A stretch of 64,000 bases of DNA from Candidatus Thorarchaeota archaeon (GCA_029858305.1 JAOUFI010000003.1:38662-102661), one strand, 5' to 3'; numbered from the stretch's first letter, positions 27,785 through 36,823 are shown. Numbers and translations: made by a program. The notes: generated by a model from the sequence alone, not told the origin.

Positions 27785-28228
27785 ATGACTAGTGGACATG
27801 CTGAGCTGCAGGATAGGGTTCCGATGAGCACAACGTGGTTCATTGCTAAAGAGTACCTTAAGAGATTGGAAATAGATTTCGAAGAACACGGACGCACAAC
27901 GTTCAGTGTACATCCAGAAAAGCATATTGAAACTAAGGTGATTGAGGTCTTCCCAGGTAAGAACTGGATTACCCTCACAACTCGTCTAATGGATCTCGAT
28001 GAGCTACCTCCTAAGGGTAGGAAAGTAGTCTATGAAAAATTGCTCAAGGCGAACGCAACTCTTGTAGAGGTCAATTTTGGGATTGACAAAAAGAACTGCT
28101 TAACATTAAGAAATGCAGCACCTGTAACAGGCATCTCATATGACGTCTTCAATTGCACATATGAGGCTCATCTTGCTGCGATTAAATTTTTCTTTGAGAA
28201 AATGAAAGACCAGTTGCTCCAAGAGTAG
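27785..28228 (+). CDS. Small YbjN / secretion-chaperone-like protein
   Basis: The 147 residues contain alternating strands and helices like the YbjN / type III secretion chaperone fold: an N-terminal helix (TWFIAKEYLKRLEIDFEEH), central strands (TTFSVHP, NWITLTTRLM), the helix GRKVVYEKLLKANATLVEVN and a final long helix. It resembles the protein encoded at 46716-47225 in the segment LLKANATLVEVNFG against LLRANRKYAEVCFD, so the window has two paralogues. Such proteins usually bind partner proteins, but no partner is evident. The gene is convergent with the SpoIIM-domain gene and stands alone. Confidence 0.55.
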   Translation: MTSGHAELQDRVPMSTTWFIAKEYLKRLEIDFEEHGRTTFSVHPEKHIETKVIEVFPGKNWITLTTRLMDLDELPPKGRKVVYEKLLKANATLVEVNFGIDKKNCLTLRNAAPVTGISYDVFNCTYEAHLAAIKFFFEKMKDQLLQE

Positions 28229-28382
28229 ATTGCAATGTATTAGCCAGCTAATATGCAAGAAGAAACAGAGGCGTGCACGAAACCCTGTCTATACCTACAC
28301 CGATTGAAATAATACAAGAGCAAAAGGGCGGCTCGATTTACAAAAAGGGATGGAAAGGCGGAAACAATCCCACACTATCAAA

Positions 28383-31193
28383 TTATCCCAAAGTAAACTG
28401 CAAATACTGCACGATGATTGGAGTCACATATGCCTCAATTATCGCGGCTATGATTAAGAAGAAGACAATTAATGCGAATGTTCTCCATGTGCGTTCGTCG
28501 CTGAGAAGTGCTCTTGTCTGAGTTGGCAAGAGACTCCAATCCCTTGATTGCACTGTTTTACTTAAACCCCTAGCAACACGTATTGACAATGCTGCAGCTA
28601 GAAGGAAAACTGGAATCTCGATAATTGCGTGAGGTATAATGCCCGCGAGGAATTCCCAAGCGTTTCCCCCCCAAGTGAGTTTGATAATTGCAATTCCACT
28701 GATTGTCAATGCAGTGGAGAGGACTTCTGCAATGGCAACAGACATGAAACTGAATTTTACATATGTTATGAGGAAGTCCTCTGATTTCACATCATCATGC
28801 TTTGAATTAATTAAACGATATGCTCCTGCAATGAGAACTGGTAGTGCAATGATAGCAATAAGAGTAAATTGATCGTCATATACAAAATACTCGATTGCAA
28901 AGATGAAGATGAACAGTGGGAACCACCAAGCACCTATCCCTTTGCCTTGGAGATACTGAACCATGATATAGCCCAATATGAGTAAGACTGGTATTCCAAA
29001 AATTAACAACGAACTCAAGCCTAGTTGCGTACTGAATCCCCAAATTGAATCATATGGATTGAATAAGCCACTCATGGCATTGAATTGCGTAAGAAGGATA
29101 GATGCTGCCGCCAAGATTACTAACCCGACAACACTTGCAAGTCCCATATTTGACTCACTCTTTGTTTTCTCAGCTCTAGTGAACCATAAAACGGCAGACC
29201 AAAAAACAGGTCCAATCACCAACATGAGCAGTGTTCGAATGATATTATGTTCGGCTATAATCACGAACCAACCACCAGGATCTAATAGAGAGAGACGATC
29301 AACAGGTGGTGGAAGAACACCTTCGAGCCCATCGGGCTTCCCTATTTTTTCCAAAAGCGCTTGGAGTAAATCCCTCACTAGATCAGGATTCTGTATAATG
29401 TATGCCAACATCCAAACTCCAAAGATGGATATAATCAAGCCTCCAACAAACATAAGCATAGAATCAATAATGTCCCGTTTCTCAACATGCAGAAGTGGAC
29501 TGGATTTGTCACCAGTTGTTTCTCGCCATTTATTGCGATTTTCAAAGAAATAGAGAATGAACAACGCAGTGAAGACATAGATGGGAAGACTCACTATGAA
29601 CTGTGATGCAAGTCTCCATAACAACTCAACATCCGTTGGAAGGTCTGGTACGGGTCTTAATCTATTGAAGATCTCTCCTGCATATGTTGCCGGAGTAACT
29701 GAAGCGCCTAGGATGTAATCCATGTCTGGAAGAATAAAGTAAGTTGCAACGGAAACTGTGACTCCTGAAAAGAATGCAAAGGTTTCAGATCCACCCTTTC
29801 CTTTTCCTCTGACAAAGTACCCGAGTAATCCGATTAAAATCATCGCTGCAAAGGGAATGGCTAACATCAACAATGTCCAAGTTGTTGGAGGAATGAGTGA
29901 CAAGTTATTCATTGGAACTGATGCTTCAGGATAGAAACTGGTTGGAGTTGAAATAGAATTCAGAATATATGATACCACACCGTCAACACTACCAGGAAAT
30001 ATCAGGAATCGGTTATCACTAAACAATCCGTATGCAAAGAAGCTCTGAGTGGCATAATTTAGTGTCGAGGCAAATGCAGCTCCTATAAAGGCGCCCGTGA
30101 CAACTACTCCAGTCCCAAGACTTGCAAGTATATTCTTAATTGCGGCAGTCTTGTTACTCAGGCGGATTTTCGAGTGTGCACCTGACAAGCCATCGATTAC
30201 TCTCTTATAGAAGATTGCAGAGAAGTCTTCAGCATAGGGGAGTACAATCACTGCGAAGATGATTGGTGGAGCTGCTAGTAATAGTCCATATCCGTAATAT
30301 AGGGTAAGAATCGTAAAAGCATTTGACACATCTGAAGTAAGAACAGTCAATGCTTGTTCAGCCAAGAGATAGAGTGTAATTAGAATATTGAGTCGAAAGA
30401 ACCATCCGAGAACACCGCGCATCATCTCAGCTCCAAGGTCGCGTTGTCCTAGATGTAGACCAGCAGCCTTAGCTATTCTGTTTGATGCAGGATATCCAAA
30501 TCGATAAATCCAGGTCAGAAAAATAGCAATGTTAAGTAAATAGTTACCTGCCTCTCGATAGAGCGGATTATCAGTTAGGTAATATATGAAGTTTTGAAGA
30601 CTGCCAGTGTAAACTGTAATTGATGGTACAAGGGTTGCTAATCCAATGATGACATAGTCTTTCCAGGCTTGATGCCATGCTTTTTGCTGTACTTTGGGAT
30701 CAAGAGGATTAGGCTCTAGTCCCTCGAAGGTGATGTTGTTTAATCGGTCTCGAAAGCCAGAATAACCATCACTCTCGGGCTCTTTTCCAATAATTCTCTT
30801 AATGAGATTCTTGAAAACCATCTTTAGCGGATCTTGGAAATAGAGTTTGGCGGCAAGAACAAGTATACCAAACAACACAGCAACGAAGGACACCATTATC
30901 CAAATCAGATATTCCTGGAGGGAGACAAAGAACTGGAACAACATATCTGTTATCAATATCCATGACAGCGTTGAAGTATCCACTTCTGCATTGAAGCCTA
31001 TTGGGTATGATAGAGGCTGTATAGCAATTGTCAACAAGAACCATGTGATTGTCTTTACGTACATCAAGATGATGAAGGATTCAATGAGCTTACTCTTCCT
31101 CTTTCCAAAGAAAAGAAGATAGATAAAAGTGACAATCAACGGTGGCACAAACTCTAACACAATCGTTAGCAAAGTAAGGTCTTCCAGAGCCAT
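28383..31193 (-). CDS. Large polytopic membrane protein with C-terminal SpoIIM-like domain
   Basis: From ATG 31193 the protein has 936 residues and more than twenty hydrophobic helices. The last 150 residues match the SpoIIM (stage II sporulation protein M, DUF95) pattern: SVAIAEVLSTALTIS, then GIIPHAIIEIPVFLLAAALS and IAAIIEAYVTPII. The first 780 residues are membrane spanning with no family I recognise. SpoIIM homologues in archaea are thought to be membrane-remodelling or transport-associated proteins, and no function is established here. ATG 31193 is favoured because CGGAGTG lies 7 bases upstream; an open frame extends 36 codons further without similarity. It is divergent from ferritin. 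Confidence 0.72.
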   Translation of the reverse strand: MALEDLTLLTIVLEFVPPLIVTFIYLLFFGKRKSKLIESFIILMYVKTITWFLLTIAIQPLSYPIGFNAEVDTSTLSWILITDMLFQFFVSLQEYLIWIMVSFVAVLFGILVLAAKLYFQDPLKMVFKNLIKRIIGKEPESDGYSGFRDRLNNITFEGLEPNPLDPKVQQKAWHQAWKDYVIIGLATLVPSITVYTGSLQNFIYYLTDNPLYREAGNYLLNIAIFLTWIYRFGYPASNRIAKAAGLHLGQRDLGAEMMRGVLGWFFRLNILITLYLLAEQALTVLTSDVSNAFTILTLYYGYGLLLAAPPIIFAVIVLPYAEDFSAIFYKRVIDGLSGAHSKIRLSNKTAAIKNILASLGTGVVVTGAFIGAAFASTLNYATQSFFAYGLFSDNRFLIFPGSVDGVVSYILNSISTPTSFYPEASVPMNNLSLIPPTTWTLLMLAIPFAAMILIGLLGYFVRGKGKGGSETFAFFSGVTVSVATYFILPDMDYILGASVTPATYAGEIFNRLRPVPDLPTDVELLWRLASQFIVSLPIYVFTALFILYFFENRNKWRETTGDKSSPLLHVEKRDIIDSMLMFVGGLIISIFGVWMLAYIIQNPDLVRDLLQALLEKIGKPDGLEGVLPPPVDRLSLLDPGGWFVIIAEHNIIRTLLMLVIGPVFWSAVLWFTRAEKTKSESNMGLASVVGLVILAAASILLTQFNAMSGLFNPYDSIWGFSTQLGLSSLLIFGIPVLLILGYIMVQYLQGKGIGAWWFPLFIFIFAIEYFVYDDQFTLIAIIALPVLIAGAYRLINSKHDDVKSEDFLITYVKFSFMSVAIAEVLSTALTISGIAIIKLTWGGNAWEFLAGIIPHAIIEIPVFLLAAALSIRVARGLSKTVQSRDWSLLPTQTRALLSDERTWRTFALIVFFLIIAAIIEAYVTPIIVQYLQFTLG

Positions 31194-31389
31194 TAGTGTA
31201 CACTCCGGTGTGCTGTGAAGAAATACAAGTCCATTCCTATCAAAAAAAGGTTCGTTGCACAGACTTTGGTCTTGACATTGTTTGTTTATACTCATATGCA
31301 CCGTCGTACCGAAAGTTTAAAGATGAAAGAATTAGCTATTGTGAATCACACAACAATCGGAAAAGAAACCGTGAGTTGAGGTGCATTCA

Positions 31390-31941
31390 ATGGAGATTTC
31401 ACAAGAATTAGCAGATGCAATAAATGATCAGATTAATTTCGAACTTTATAGCGCATACATTTACCTGTCAATGGCGGCTTGGTTTGAAGAACACAAATTG
31501 CCAGGGATGGGTCACTGGATGGAAGTACAGGTTGACGAAGAATTCAACCATGCAATGAGGTTCTATAGACATATTGTTGAACGTGGCGGACGCGTTTTGA
31601 TGAAGGCAATAGCTGGTCCAGAAACTGATTGGACATCTCCTCTGGATATCTTTGAAACTGCATACAAACATGAACAAGTAGTTACAGAGAGAATCTATAA
31701 GATTGGCGACGTCGCTGACAAACAAAGAGACAGATCGGCACAAAACATGCTCAATTGGTACTATAATGAGCAGACAGAGGAAGAGAAGAATACCTCAGAA
31801 ATCCGAGATCAACTCAAGATGATTGGGGATAATATACAAGCCCTTCTGATGCTAGATGCAAAGTTGGGAGCCAGACCTCCAGCTGGTCCTGTGCCCCTTA
31901 CTTCAATTATGCCTAACCCAGCCCCTGCAGGGGCTCCATAA
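31390..31941 (+). CDS. ftn: Ferritin
   Basis: The 183 residues form the four-helix ferritin bundle. Ferroxidase ligands are at E18, E51, H54, E95, Q128 and E131, each one residue later than in E. coli FtnA, so the catalytic centre is intact. A Pro-rich tail (RPPAGPVPL and PNPAPAGAP) extends beyond the fifth helix region. It oxidises and stores iron in a 24-mer cage in the cytosol. ATG 31390 is chosen because GAGGTG sits 6 bases upstream, overlapping a GTG that would add three residues. The gene is monocistronic, with a good terminator after it. Confidence 0.95.
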   Translation: MEISQELADAINDQINFELYSAYIYLSMAAWFEEHKLPGMGHWMEVQVDEEFNHAMRFYRHIVERGGRVLMKAIAGPETDWTSPLDIFETAYKHEQVVTERIYKIGDVADKQRDRSAQNMLNWYYNEQTEEEKNTSEIRDQLKMIGDNIQALLMLDAKLGARPPAGPVPLTSIMPNPAPAGAP

Positions 31942-31963
31942 GTCGTATTTTATATACAAAAAA

Positions 31964-32000
31964 GCCGGTGGTAGATAACTATCCCGGCAATTTTCCATTT
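31964..32000 (+). terminator. Hairpin terminator after ferritin
   Basis: GCCGG-t-GGTAG-ataa-CTATC-CCGGC (31964-31988) forms a 10-bp stem with one bulged T and one G-T pair, then AATTTTCCATTTTTT. It lies 23 bases after the ferritin stop. TTTTATATAC at about 31948-31957 just before it resembles a TATA box, so a short RNA starting here cannot be excluded. Confidence 0.65.
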
Positions 32001-32075
32001 TTTGGCCATCATTGACCGAGACGCATACTCTTTATGTTAGAGTTTCACTCATTTTTTCTAGTGTGAGTGAATATT

Positions 32076-34067
32076 ATGCTGCCAGAAGAGATTGTCAAGG
32101 TAGTAGTCGATACTGTGTCAGGAATTCGCGCGAAGGAATATGTATCATCGATTGCATCTTTCCATCGGATTCAAGCGACATCAGGACTGCATGATGCCAT
32201 TATGTATCTGAAGCATGAAATAGCAGGATTTCCAAACGTAGAGCTAAAGCTCTATGAGTATCCAGCAGATGGAAAGACGACCATTGGTACATGGGAGGCC
32301 GTCCACGGTTGGAATGCAAAATCTGGGAAATTACATCTCATTGAACCAGAAGAAATGCTTTTGGCTGATTATACTGCTGAACCTATTTCATTGATTGCGC
32401 ACTCTACTTCAACTGATTTTGAGGGCGATGTTGTCTATATTGGTAAAGGCCTGAGCCCTGAGGACTATAAAGGCAAAGATGTGAAGGGCAAGATTGTTCT
32501 AACAGAAGGTACGGCAAGGATGGTTCACCGAGTGGCATGTATCAAATATGGTGCTGCAGGACTACTAACTTTCGTACCACCTTCAGGTAACGATGAGATT
32601 GCAAGCTTAAGACGTTACGATGCAATCTGGCCATCGGGAGACGAAATAGATAGGACACGATTCGGATTTTCACTCACCCAAGCGGATGGATTGAAGCTTA
32701 AAGGTTGGCTAAACGACGGTAAGACTGTTAAAATCAGAGCAAAGGTAGATGCTAGTATTTCTGATGGTAAGACCGAGGTCTTGTCAGCAGTGATACCAGG
32801 GCAAGATACATCAAAAGAGTTTTGGCTTGCAGCACATATTTGTCATCCAAAACCTGGGGCTAATGATAACGCCTCAGGAAGCGGATCACTGATGGAAGCA
32901 CTTCGAGTCATCTCGTGCTTAGTAAATGAGGGAAAGATTCCAAAGCCCATGTATTCCATTCGATTCATCTGGACACCAGAGTGGTCAGGAACCATTTATT
33001 TCATCGACAGGGAGAAAGAGATACTAAAGCGTTGCAAGGGAATGTTGAACATGGATATGGTAGGTGCAGATCCTGCTAAATCTGGCTCTACGCTCAATCT
33101 TTACAGAACTCCATATACACTGCCGAGTACACTGAATAATGTTGTACGATATTGGCTAAAGACAGAAGCAGGAAGGAAGGATGATAGAACACAAAATGGC
33201 ACTATGACTCCACTTCCGTATAATTACGATAGTTATGCTGCTGGTAGTGATCATTTCATGCTCACTGACAGCACTCTGGGTATTCCAGCAGTGATGTTGA
33301 ATCAATACCCAGATAGATTCTATCACACCTCAACAGATACTACCGATAAGATTGACACACGACAGATGGCCTACGCAACACGCGTGGCATTACTGTCAGC
33401 ACTTTCCCATGTTCTACCCAAATATGTGTATGAAGAAAAACTCCTGATTGAATGTCGGAATGAATTTGTTGAACTCATGGAGAAGGTGACGATAAACGGA
33501 GTGACTGAACTATCCAGATGTCTTGGAAACCCAGAAAAAATCTACCCACGTGTCCTAAGATGGCTTGGACTGATTCACGATTTGGGACAATCAACATTAG
33601 ATAGGGCAGCCGTTGAGTGGTCTCTCATTAGTGAGCAGGAGGCAATTCGACAGGCACTCAAGACTAGTCTACAGATGACCTATACAACAGAGATGGTAAT
33701 TGCTAGAAAGGCTTACGAAGGAGCATGCGCAGAGGTTGGTCTTGAAGCTATGCAGGAAGACCAGATAGTTCTTGATCCTGAGAGTATCGGCGTAGAGGTC
33801 AAACGAATCTACCACTACGCACTAAATCCTACATTCTTACTTCTCAAGTTGGGAGATAAGGCTGAGCACTACTCAGAGATGCGTCACAAGGAAGAGCATT
33901 CATGGGATAGATTCGATGAGATGCTTAACATGGCTACAGATTGGATAAAACTCGATAATGTTTGGGACATGTTATGTCTCCAATTTGGTAACATAGATTC
34001 TGGTGAACTCCTGAAAATCGTTGATGACTTCACCGAGGCAGGCATTATCGAATCAAGGAGAGTGTAG
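32076..34067 (+). CDS. M28-family aminopeptidase-like metalloprotease
   Basis: About 663 residues. A PA-type insert (GDVVYIGKGLSPEDYKGKD, then GKIVLTEGTA) lies at about 130-200. The zinc-peptidase core follows: HICHPKPGANDNASGSG gives the metal His and bridging Asp, TPEWSGT the catalytic Glu, NMDMVGAD the next Asp, and RFYHTSTDT the last His. It should be a two-zinc aminopeptidase of the M28 / DUF4910 type. No signal peptide is seen, so it probably acts inside the cell. A C-terminal helical region of about 220 residues is unassigned and ends in a winged-helix-like segment. ATG 32076 is preferred; GTG 32067 would add three residues. coaD follows after 3 bases. Confidence 0.85.
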   Translation: MLPEEIVKVVVDTVSGIRAKEYVSSIASFHRIQATSGLHDAIMYLKHEIAGFPNVELKLYEYPADGKTTIGTWEAVHGWNAKSGKLHLIEPEEMLLADYTAEPISLIAHSTSTDFEGDVVYIGKGLSPEDYKGKDVKGKIVLTEGTARMVHRVACIKYGAAGLLTFVPPSGNDEIASLRRYDAIWPSGDEIDRTRFGFSLTQADGLKLKGWLNDGKTVKIRAKVDASISDGKTEVLSAVIPGQDTSKEFWLAAHICHPKPGANDNASGSGSLMEALRVISCLVNEGKIPKPMYSIRFIWTPEWSGTIYFIDREKEILKRCKGMLNMDMVGADPAKSGSTLNLYRTPYTLPSTLNNVVRYWLKTEAGRKDDRTQNGTMTPLPYNYDSYAAGSDHFMLTDSTLGIPAVMLNQYPDRFYHTSTDTTDKIDTRQMAYATRVALLSALSHVLPKYVYEEKLLIECRNEFVELMEKVTINGVTELSRCLGNPEKIYPRVLRWLGLIHDLGQSTLDRAAVEWSLISEQEAIRQALKTSLQMTYTTEMVIARKAYEGACAEVGLEAMQEDQIVLDPESIGVEVKRIYHYALNPTFLLLKLGDKAEHYSEMRHKEEHSWDRFDEMLNMATDWIKLDNVWDMLCLQFGNIDSGELLKIVDDFTEAGIIESRRV

Positions 34068-34070
34068 TCT

Positions 34071-34559
34071 GTGCAAGACGACCACTGGATGTATAATACG
34101 GTCGTCTTTGCAGGCACATTCGATAGACTACACGAAGGACACAAGCATATAATGCGTACAGCCTTCAAATTAGGTCGAAAGGTAGGCATTGGATTAACAA
34201 CAGATAAGATGTTGAGTTCAAAGAGTCAAAGGGAGAGTATCCAGTCTTATGAGGAACGACATAGAGAGATAGAGAAATTTCTCAGGGAAGAATGTGATGT
34301 TGACAGAGCTTCAATATTTCCGATTGATACAAAAGAGGGAGGTGGAGACACCTTAGAGATTCTTGATGCATTAATTGTTTCAGATGAGATTGGAGTTGTG
34401 CAGAATGCATTTGATATCAACCAACTCAGAATCAATAATGGGCTGCGGCGATTTCACATCGTGATAATACCCATGGTGCGATCGCTTGATGGCCGTCCTC
34501 TCTCTTCATCAAGGATTCGAGCTGGCGAAGTTTTCGACGAGGAGAACCTCATCTATTAA
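34071..34559 (+). CDS. coaD: Phosphopantetheine adenylyltransferase, archaeal type
   Basis: The 162 residues match the archaeal/eukaryotic PPAT family (COG1019) rather than bacterial CoaD. VVFAGTFDRLHEGHKHIM carries the nucleotidyltransferase HxGH motif at H21 and H24, and RPLSSSRIRAGE provides the SSS-R-x-R phosphate site. It joins 4-phosphopantetheine with ATP to make dephospho-CoA in coenzyme A synthesis. GTG 34071 follows the peptidase stop by 3 bases, with AGGAG upstream; an ATG at 34089 is an alternative. Its stop interlocks with that of the convergent RACo-like gene in a shared TTAA. Confidence 0.93.
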   Translation: MQDDHWMYNTVVFAGTFDRLHEGHKHIMRTAFKLGRKVGIGLTTDKMLSSKSQRESIQSYEERHREIEKFLREECDVDRASIFPIDTKEGGGDTLEILDALIVSDEIGVVQNAFDINQLRINNGLRRFHIVIIPMVRSLDGRPLSSSRIRAGEVFDEENLIY

Positions 34560-35818
34560 TCGGGAAACGGAATTGAAGAAAAATACTGAGCCTTGAAGGC
34601 AGGATTATCACTCATCTCCACATAGTTGAGTTGTCTGATAAGCTTCTCAATTTTACTCCTATTATTAGGGATCATCAACAAATCTGCCCCTAGGCTTGCT
34701 CCTTTGCTATATTGCATAATTTTTGCCCTGTCAAATCTAGGAAACATGCCAATTCTGTAGGCGTCTTCAATCTGTAAACCAGAGCCAAAAACACCCGTCA
34801 AATAGAGAGATTGCACATCCATAGTATCCAATTCTGATTCATGAAGAAGAACATCCAATACTCCTCGAATTGCGGCTTTTGATTGTTGAAGCATTCGAAC
34901 ATCGGGCTGTGATATCACAATTGGTTGACCTGTTGCGGATATCTTGTTGTCAGCAAGGATATAGTAAGCAATGTCGCCATCAAGATTTAGCCATCTTGAA
35001 TTTAATTCTCGGTTGAACGAACCTCTTGAGAGTATAATCTTCTTTTCTAGCATTTCTGACAAAGCAGATATTGCTCCAGTACCACAAATGCCACTCGGTT
35101 TCCCTCCACACATGACCTCAATCGTAGGCTTGAATGTTCGGCGATCAATCTCTAAATCGCTGATAGCGCCACAATGCCCGGGCATTCCACATTCCATTGA
35201 CATACCCTCAAAAGCTGGACCTGATGCTGCTGAGGCAATCAAGCTCCCCATTGAAGATTTGACAGCGATTTCTGTGTTCGTACCAACATCAATTGCAATA
35301 TGATTGGTTCTTGATTCGAAAAATCCACTAGCAAGCAACATAGCAGATGCATCAGCCCCAACAAAGGATTCGACAAGGGGAGGAGAATAGCATTCTGCTT
35401 CATCTAAGATAGAAATCCCAACATTTGCTGCACATATTCGTATGGGATTTTTATCGTTTGCAATAAAGGGTGCCTTTGAGAGGGAGTTGACTGCAAGGTC
35501 GAAGAATAAATGGTGCATTACCGTGTTTCCTACAACGGTGACTTGAGTCACTAAGGATGGTTTGAGTTGTTGGTATTTGAGAATTGATGTAATGCCATCT
35601 GCTACAGATGCTCTTATGAGATTAGTGAGTTGTTTTGCATTTTCCTTTTTTCTTATCGCATGACTGATTCTAGAGATGATATCAGCTCCAAATTGCATCT
35701 GAGGATTTTGTACAATTTGTTCAGAAACTACATGCAGGTCACTTAGTCTTACAAGATGAAGGGTAACATGAGTAGTGCCTATATCTACAGAAATTCCATA
35801 TGTATTAGAAGGTGGCAA
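34556..35818 (-). CDS. RACo-like corrinoid-protein reductive activator ATPase (ASKHA domain only)
   Basis: The 420 residues fit the C-terminal domain of the reductive activators of corrinoid enzymes (RACo / DUF4445): YGISVDIGTTHVTLHLV, VVGNTVMHHLFF, IAIDVGTNTEIAV, ASGPAFEGMSMECGM and GICGTGAISALSEML are the nucleotide-binding blocks of the ASKHA fold. Full-length RACo proteins also have an N-terminal 2Fe-2S domain, and this one starts directly with the ATPase. It should use ATP to drive reduction of an inactive Co(II) corrinoid protein, with electrons from a separate ferredoxin. No methyltransferase or corrinoid gene is in the window. A universal stress protein gene lies 35 bases upstream on the same strand. 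The start is TTG 35818. Confidence 0.85.
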   Translation of the reverse strand: MPPSNTYGISVDIGTTHVTLHLVRLSDLHVVSEQIVQNPQMQFGADIISRISHAIRKKENAKQLTNLIRASVADGITSILKYQQLKPSLVTQVTVVGNTVMHHLFFDLAVNSLSKAPFIANDKNPIRICAANVGISILDEAECYSPPLVESFVGADASAMLLASGFFESRTNHIAIDVGTNTEIAVKSSMGSLIASAASGPAFEGMSMECGMPGHCGAISDLEIDRRTFKPTIEVMCGGKPSGICGTGAISALSEMLEKKIILSRGSFNRELNSRWLNLDGDIAYYILADNKISATGQPIVISQPDVRMLQQSKAAIRGVLDVLLHESELDTMDVQSLYLTGVFGSGLQIEDAYRIGMFPRFDRAKIMQYSKGASLGADLLMIPNNRSKIEKLIRQLNYVEMSDNPAFKAQYFSSIPFPD

Positions 35819-35853
35819 GTATCAACATCTCACAGGGGATGCGGTTCATGGGA

Positions 35854-36303
35854 CTAGCGAACGATCATCACAGGACACGATGCACTCTTAGAAACCTTAT
35901 CACTGATAGATCCAGTGAATAGACGCTTTATCCCACTGACTCCTCTTGAGCCAATAATGATGAGACTAATTCCTCTCTCGCTCGCAATGTCGATAATTTG
36001 AGCTGCAGGGTCGCCATGAGATATCATATCAATGACTTCGCATCCGCAACTGTTAGCCAGCTTTTTCGCGCGTTCAAGTATATCCTCTCCTAGATTCTGA
36101 AGGGAGATGAATGGCTGGTCTGAAACAGTGTCATGGTATGGTGTTGCAGAAACTACCATGGGTACCACATGAAGTAGAATAACCTCTGCACCCAAAGGAG
36201 GTCCCATAGCACAGGCGTATCGTACTGCTTTCTCAGAATGCGCAGATCCATCCACGGCGACAAGGATGCTCTTTATCGTGATGGGTTCGTTGCTTTCGCT
36301 CAT
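35854..36303 (-). CDS. Universal stress protein (UspA family)
   Basis: The 149 residues show the Rossmann-like USP fold: SILVAVDGSAHSEKAVRYA at the N-terminus and IIIGSRGVSGIKRLFTGSIS near the C-terminus. The latter is the G-x2-G-x9-G-S ATP-binding motif, so this is an ATP-binding type. The strand AEVILLHVVPMV follows the first helix. It is cytosolic and likely a nucleotide-dependent regulator or chaperone. GAGGGTG lies close before the ATG. The RACo-like gene follows after 35 bases, so the pair may be one transcript. Confidence 0.93.
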   Translation of the reverse strand: MSESNEPITIKSILVAVDGSAHSEKAVRYACAMGPPLGAEVILLHVVPMVVSATPYHDTVSDQPFISLQNLGEDILERAKKLANSCGCEVIDMISHGDPAAQIIDIASERGISLIIIGSRGVSGIKRLFTGSISDKVSKSASCPVMIVR

Positions 36304-36463
36304 CTAACACCCTCTGTTGTTTGTCAGATAGTCCTTCAACCTTATCTCTCTTTCTCAAGATGGTCTCTTTTCAAGTACCAAATACACTCGGTTGCTTTGA
36401 GTGAAAGACCCAAATTCAATATCGATTCTAGATTTCATATTAGACCATCAAGAGGATTGAGAT

Positions 36464-36823
36464 ATGGACCTCTACAAAATCAAAACAGAAGATGACGTGA
36501 AACGTGCGACTTTAGAGATACCGGGATATACTGAGTTCGATAGCAGAGTCTATGCTGCAACTTTTCGGATTCCCAAAGGTAAGATCAGCACTTATGGTAG
36601 GATTGCCAAAATGATTGGCAAACCTAAAGCGTACAGAGCGGTAGCGAATTCTCTGCATAAGAATCCACTCTTCCCAGTTGTTGCCTGTCATCGCGTCGTA
36701 AAGGAAGATGGTAGTTTTGGTGGTGACAGGAATAGAGCTCAAGGACGATGTAAGCACTGTCAGGAAGAGGGCGTTCCAATTAATAACGGAAAGGTGAAGA
36801 TGAGTAAAGATATTGTCTTCTGA
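36464..36823 (+). CDS. MGMT / ATL-family alkylated-DNA repair protein
   Basis: The 119 residues match only the C-terminal DNA-binding domain of O6-alkylguanine-DNA alkyltransferase: RVYAATFRIPKGKISTYGRI, the winged-helix KPKAYRAVANSLHKNP and the active site VVACHRVV. The acceptor cysteine is C75, but the usual proline of PCHR is alanine. The tail (RCKHCQEEGVPI) carries two extra cysteines and keeps the EGV block. It may repair O6-alkylguanine by suicide transfer; since the Cys is kept, it is not a classical alkyltransferase-like protein, in which Cys is replaced. AGAGG lies 8 bases before the ATG. It is divergent from the stress protein. Confidence 0.85.
   Translation: MDLYKIKTEDDVKRATLEIPGYTEFDSRVYAATFRIPKGKISTYGRIAKMIGKPKAYRAVANSLHKNPLFPVVACHRVVKEDGSFGGDRNRAQGRCKHCQEEGVPINNGKVKMSKDIVF

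Noticed and set aside
28273..28521. 82-codon plus-strand frame after the YbjN-like gene
   Set aside because: It runs into the 3' end of the SpoIIM-domain gene in antisense and the GTG start is too close to the only purine-rich stretch.
28978..29553. 191-codon plus-strand frame inside the SpoIIM-domain gene
   Set aside because: Antisense shadow of membrane helices with no known pattern or ribosome site.
36464..36823. Alkyltransferase-like (ATL) protein without acceptor cysteine
   Set aside because: The active-site cysteine is present (ACHR, C75), so it is not a Cys-replaced ATL.
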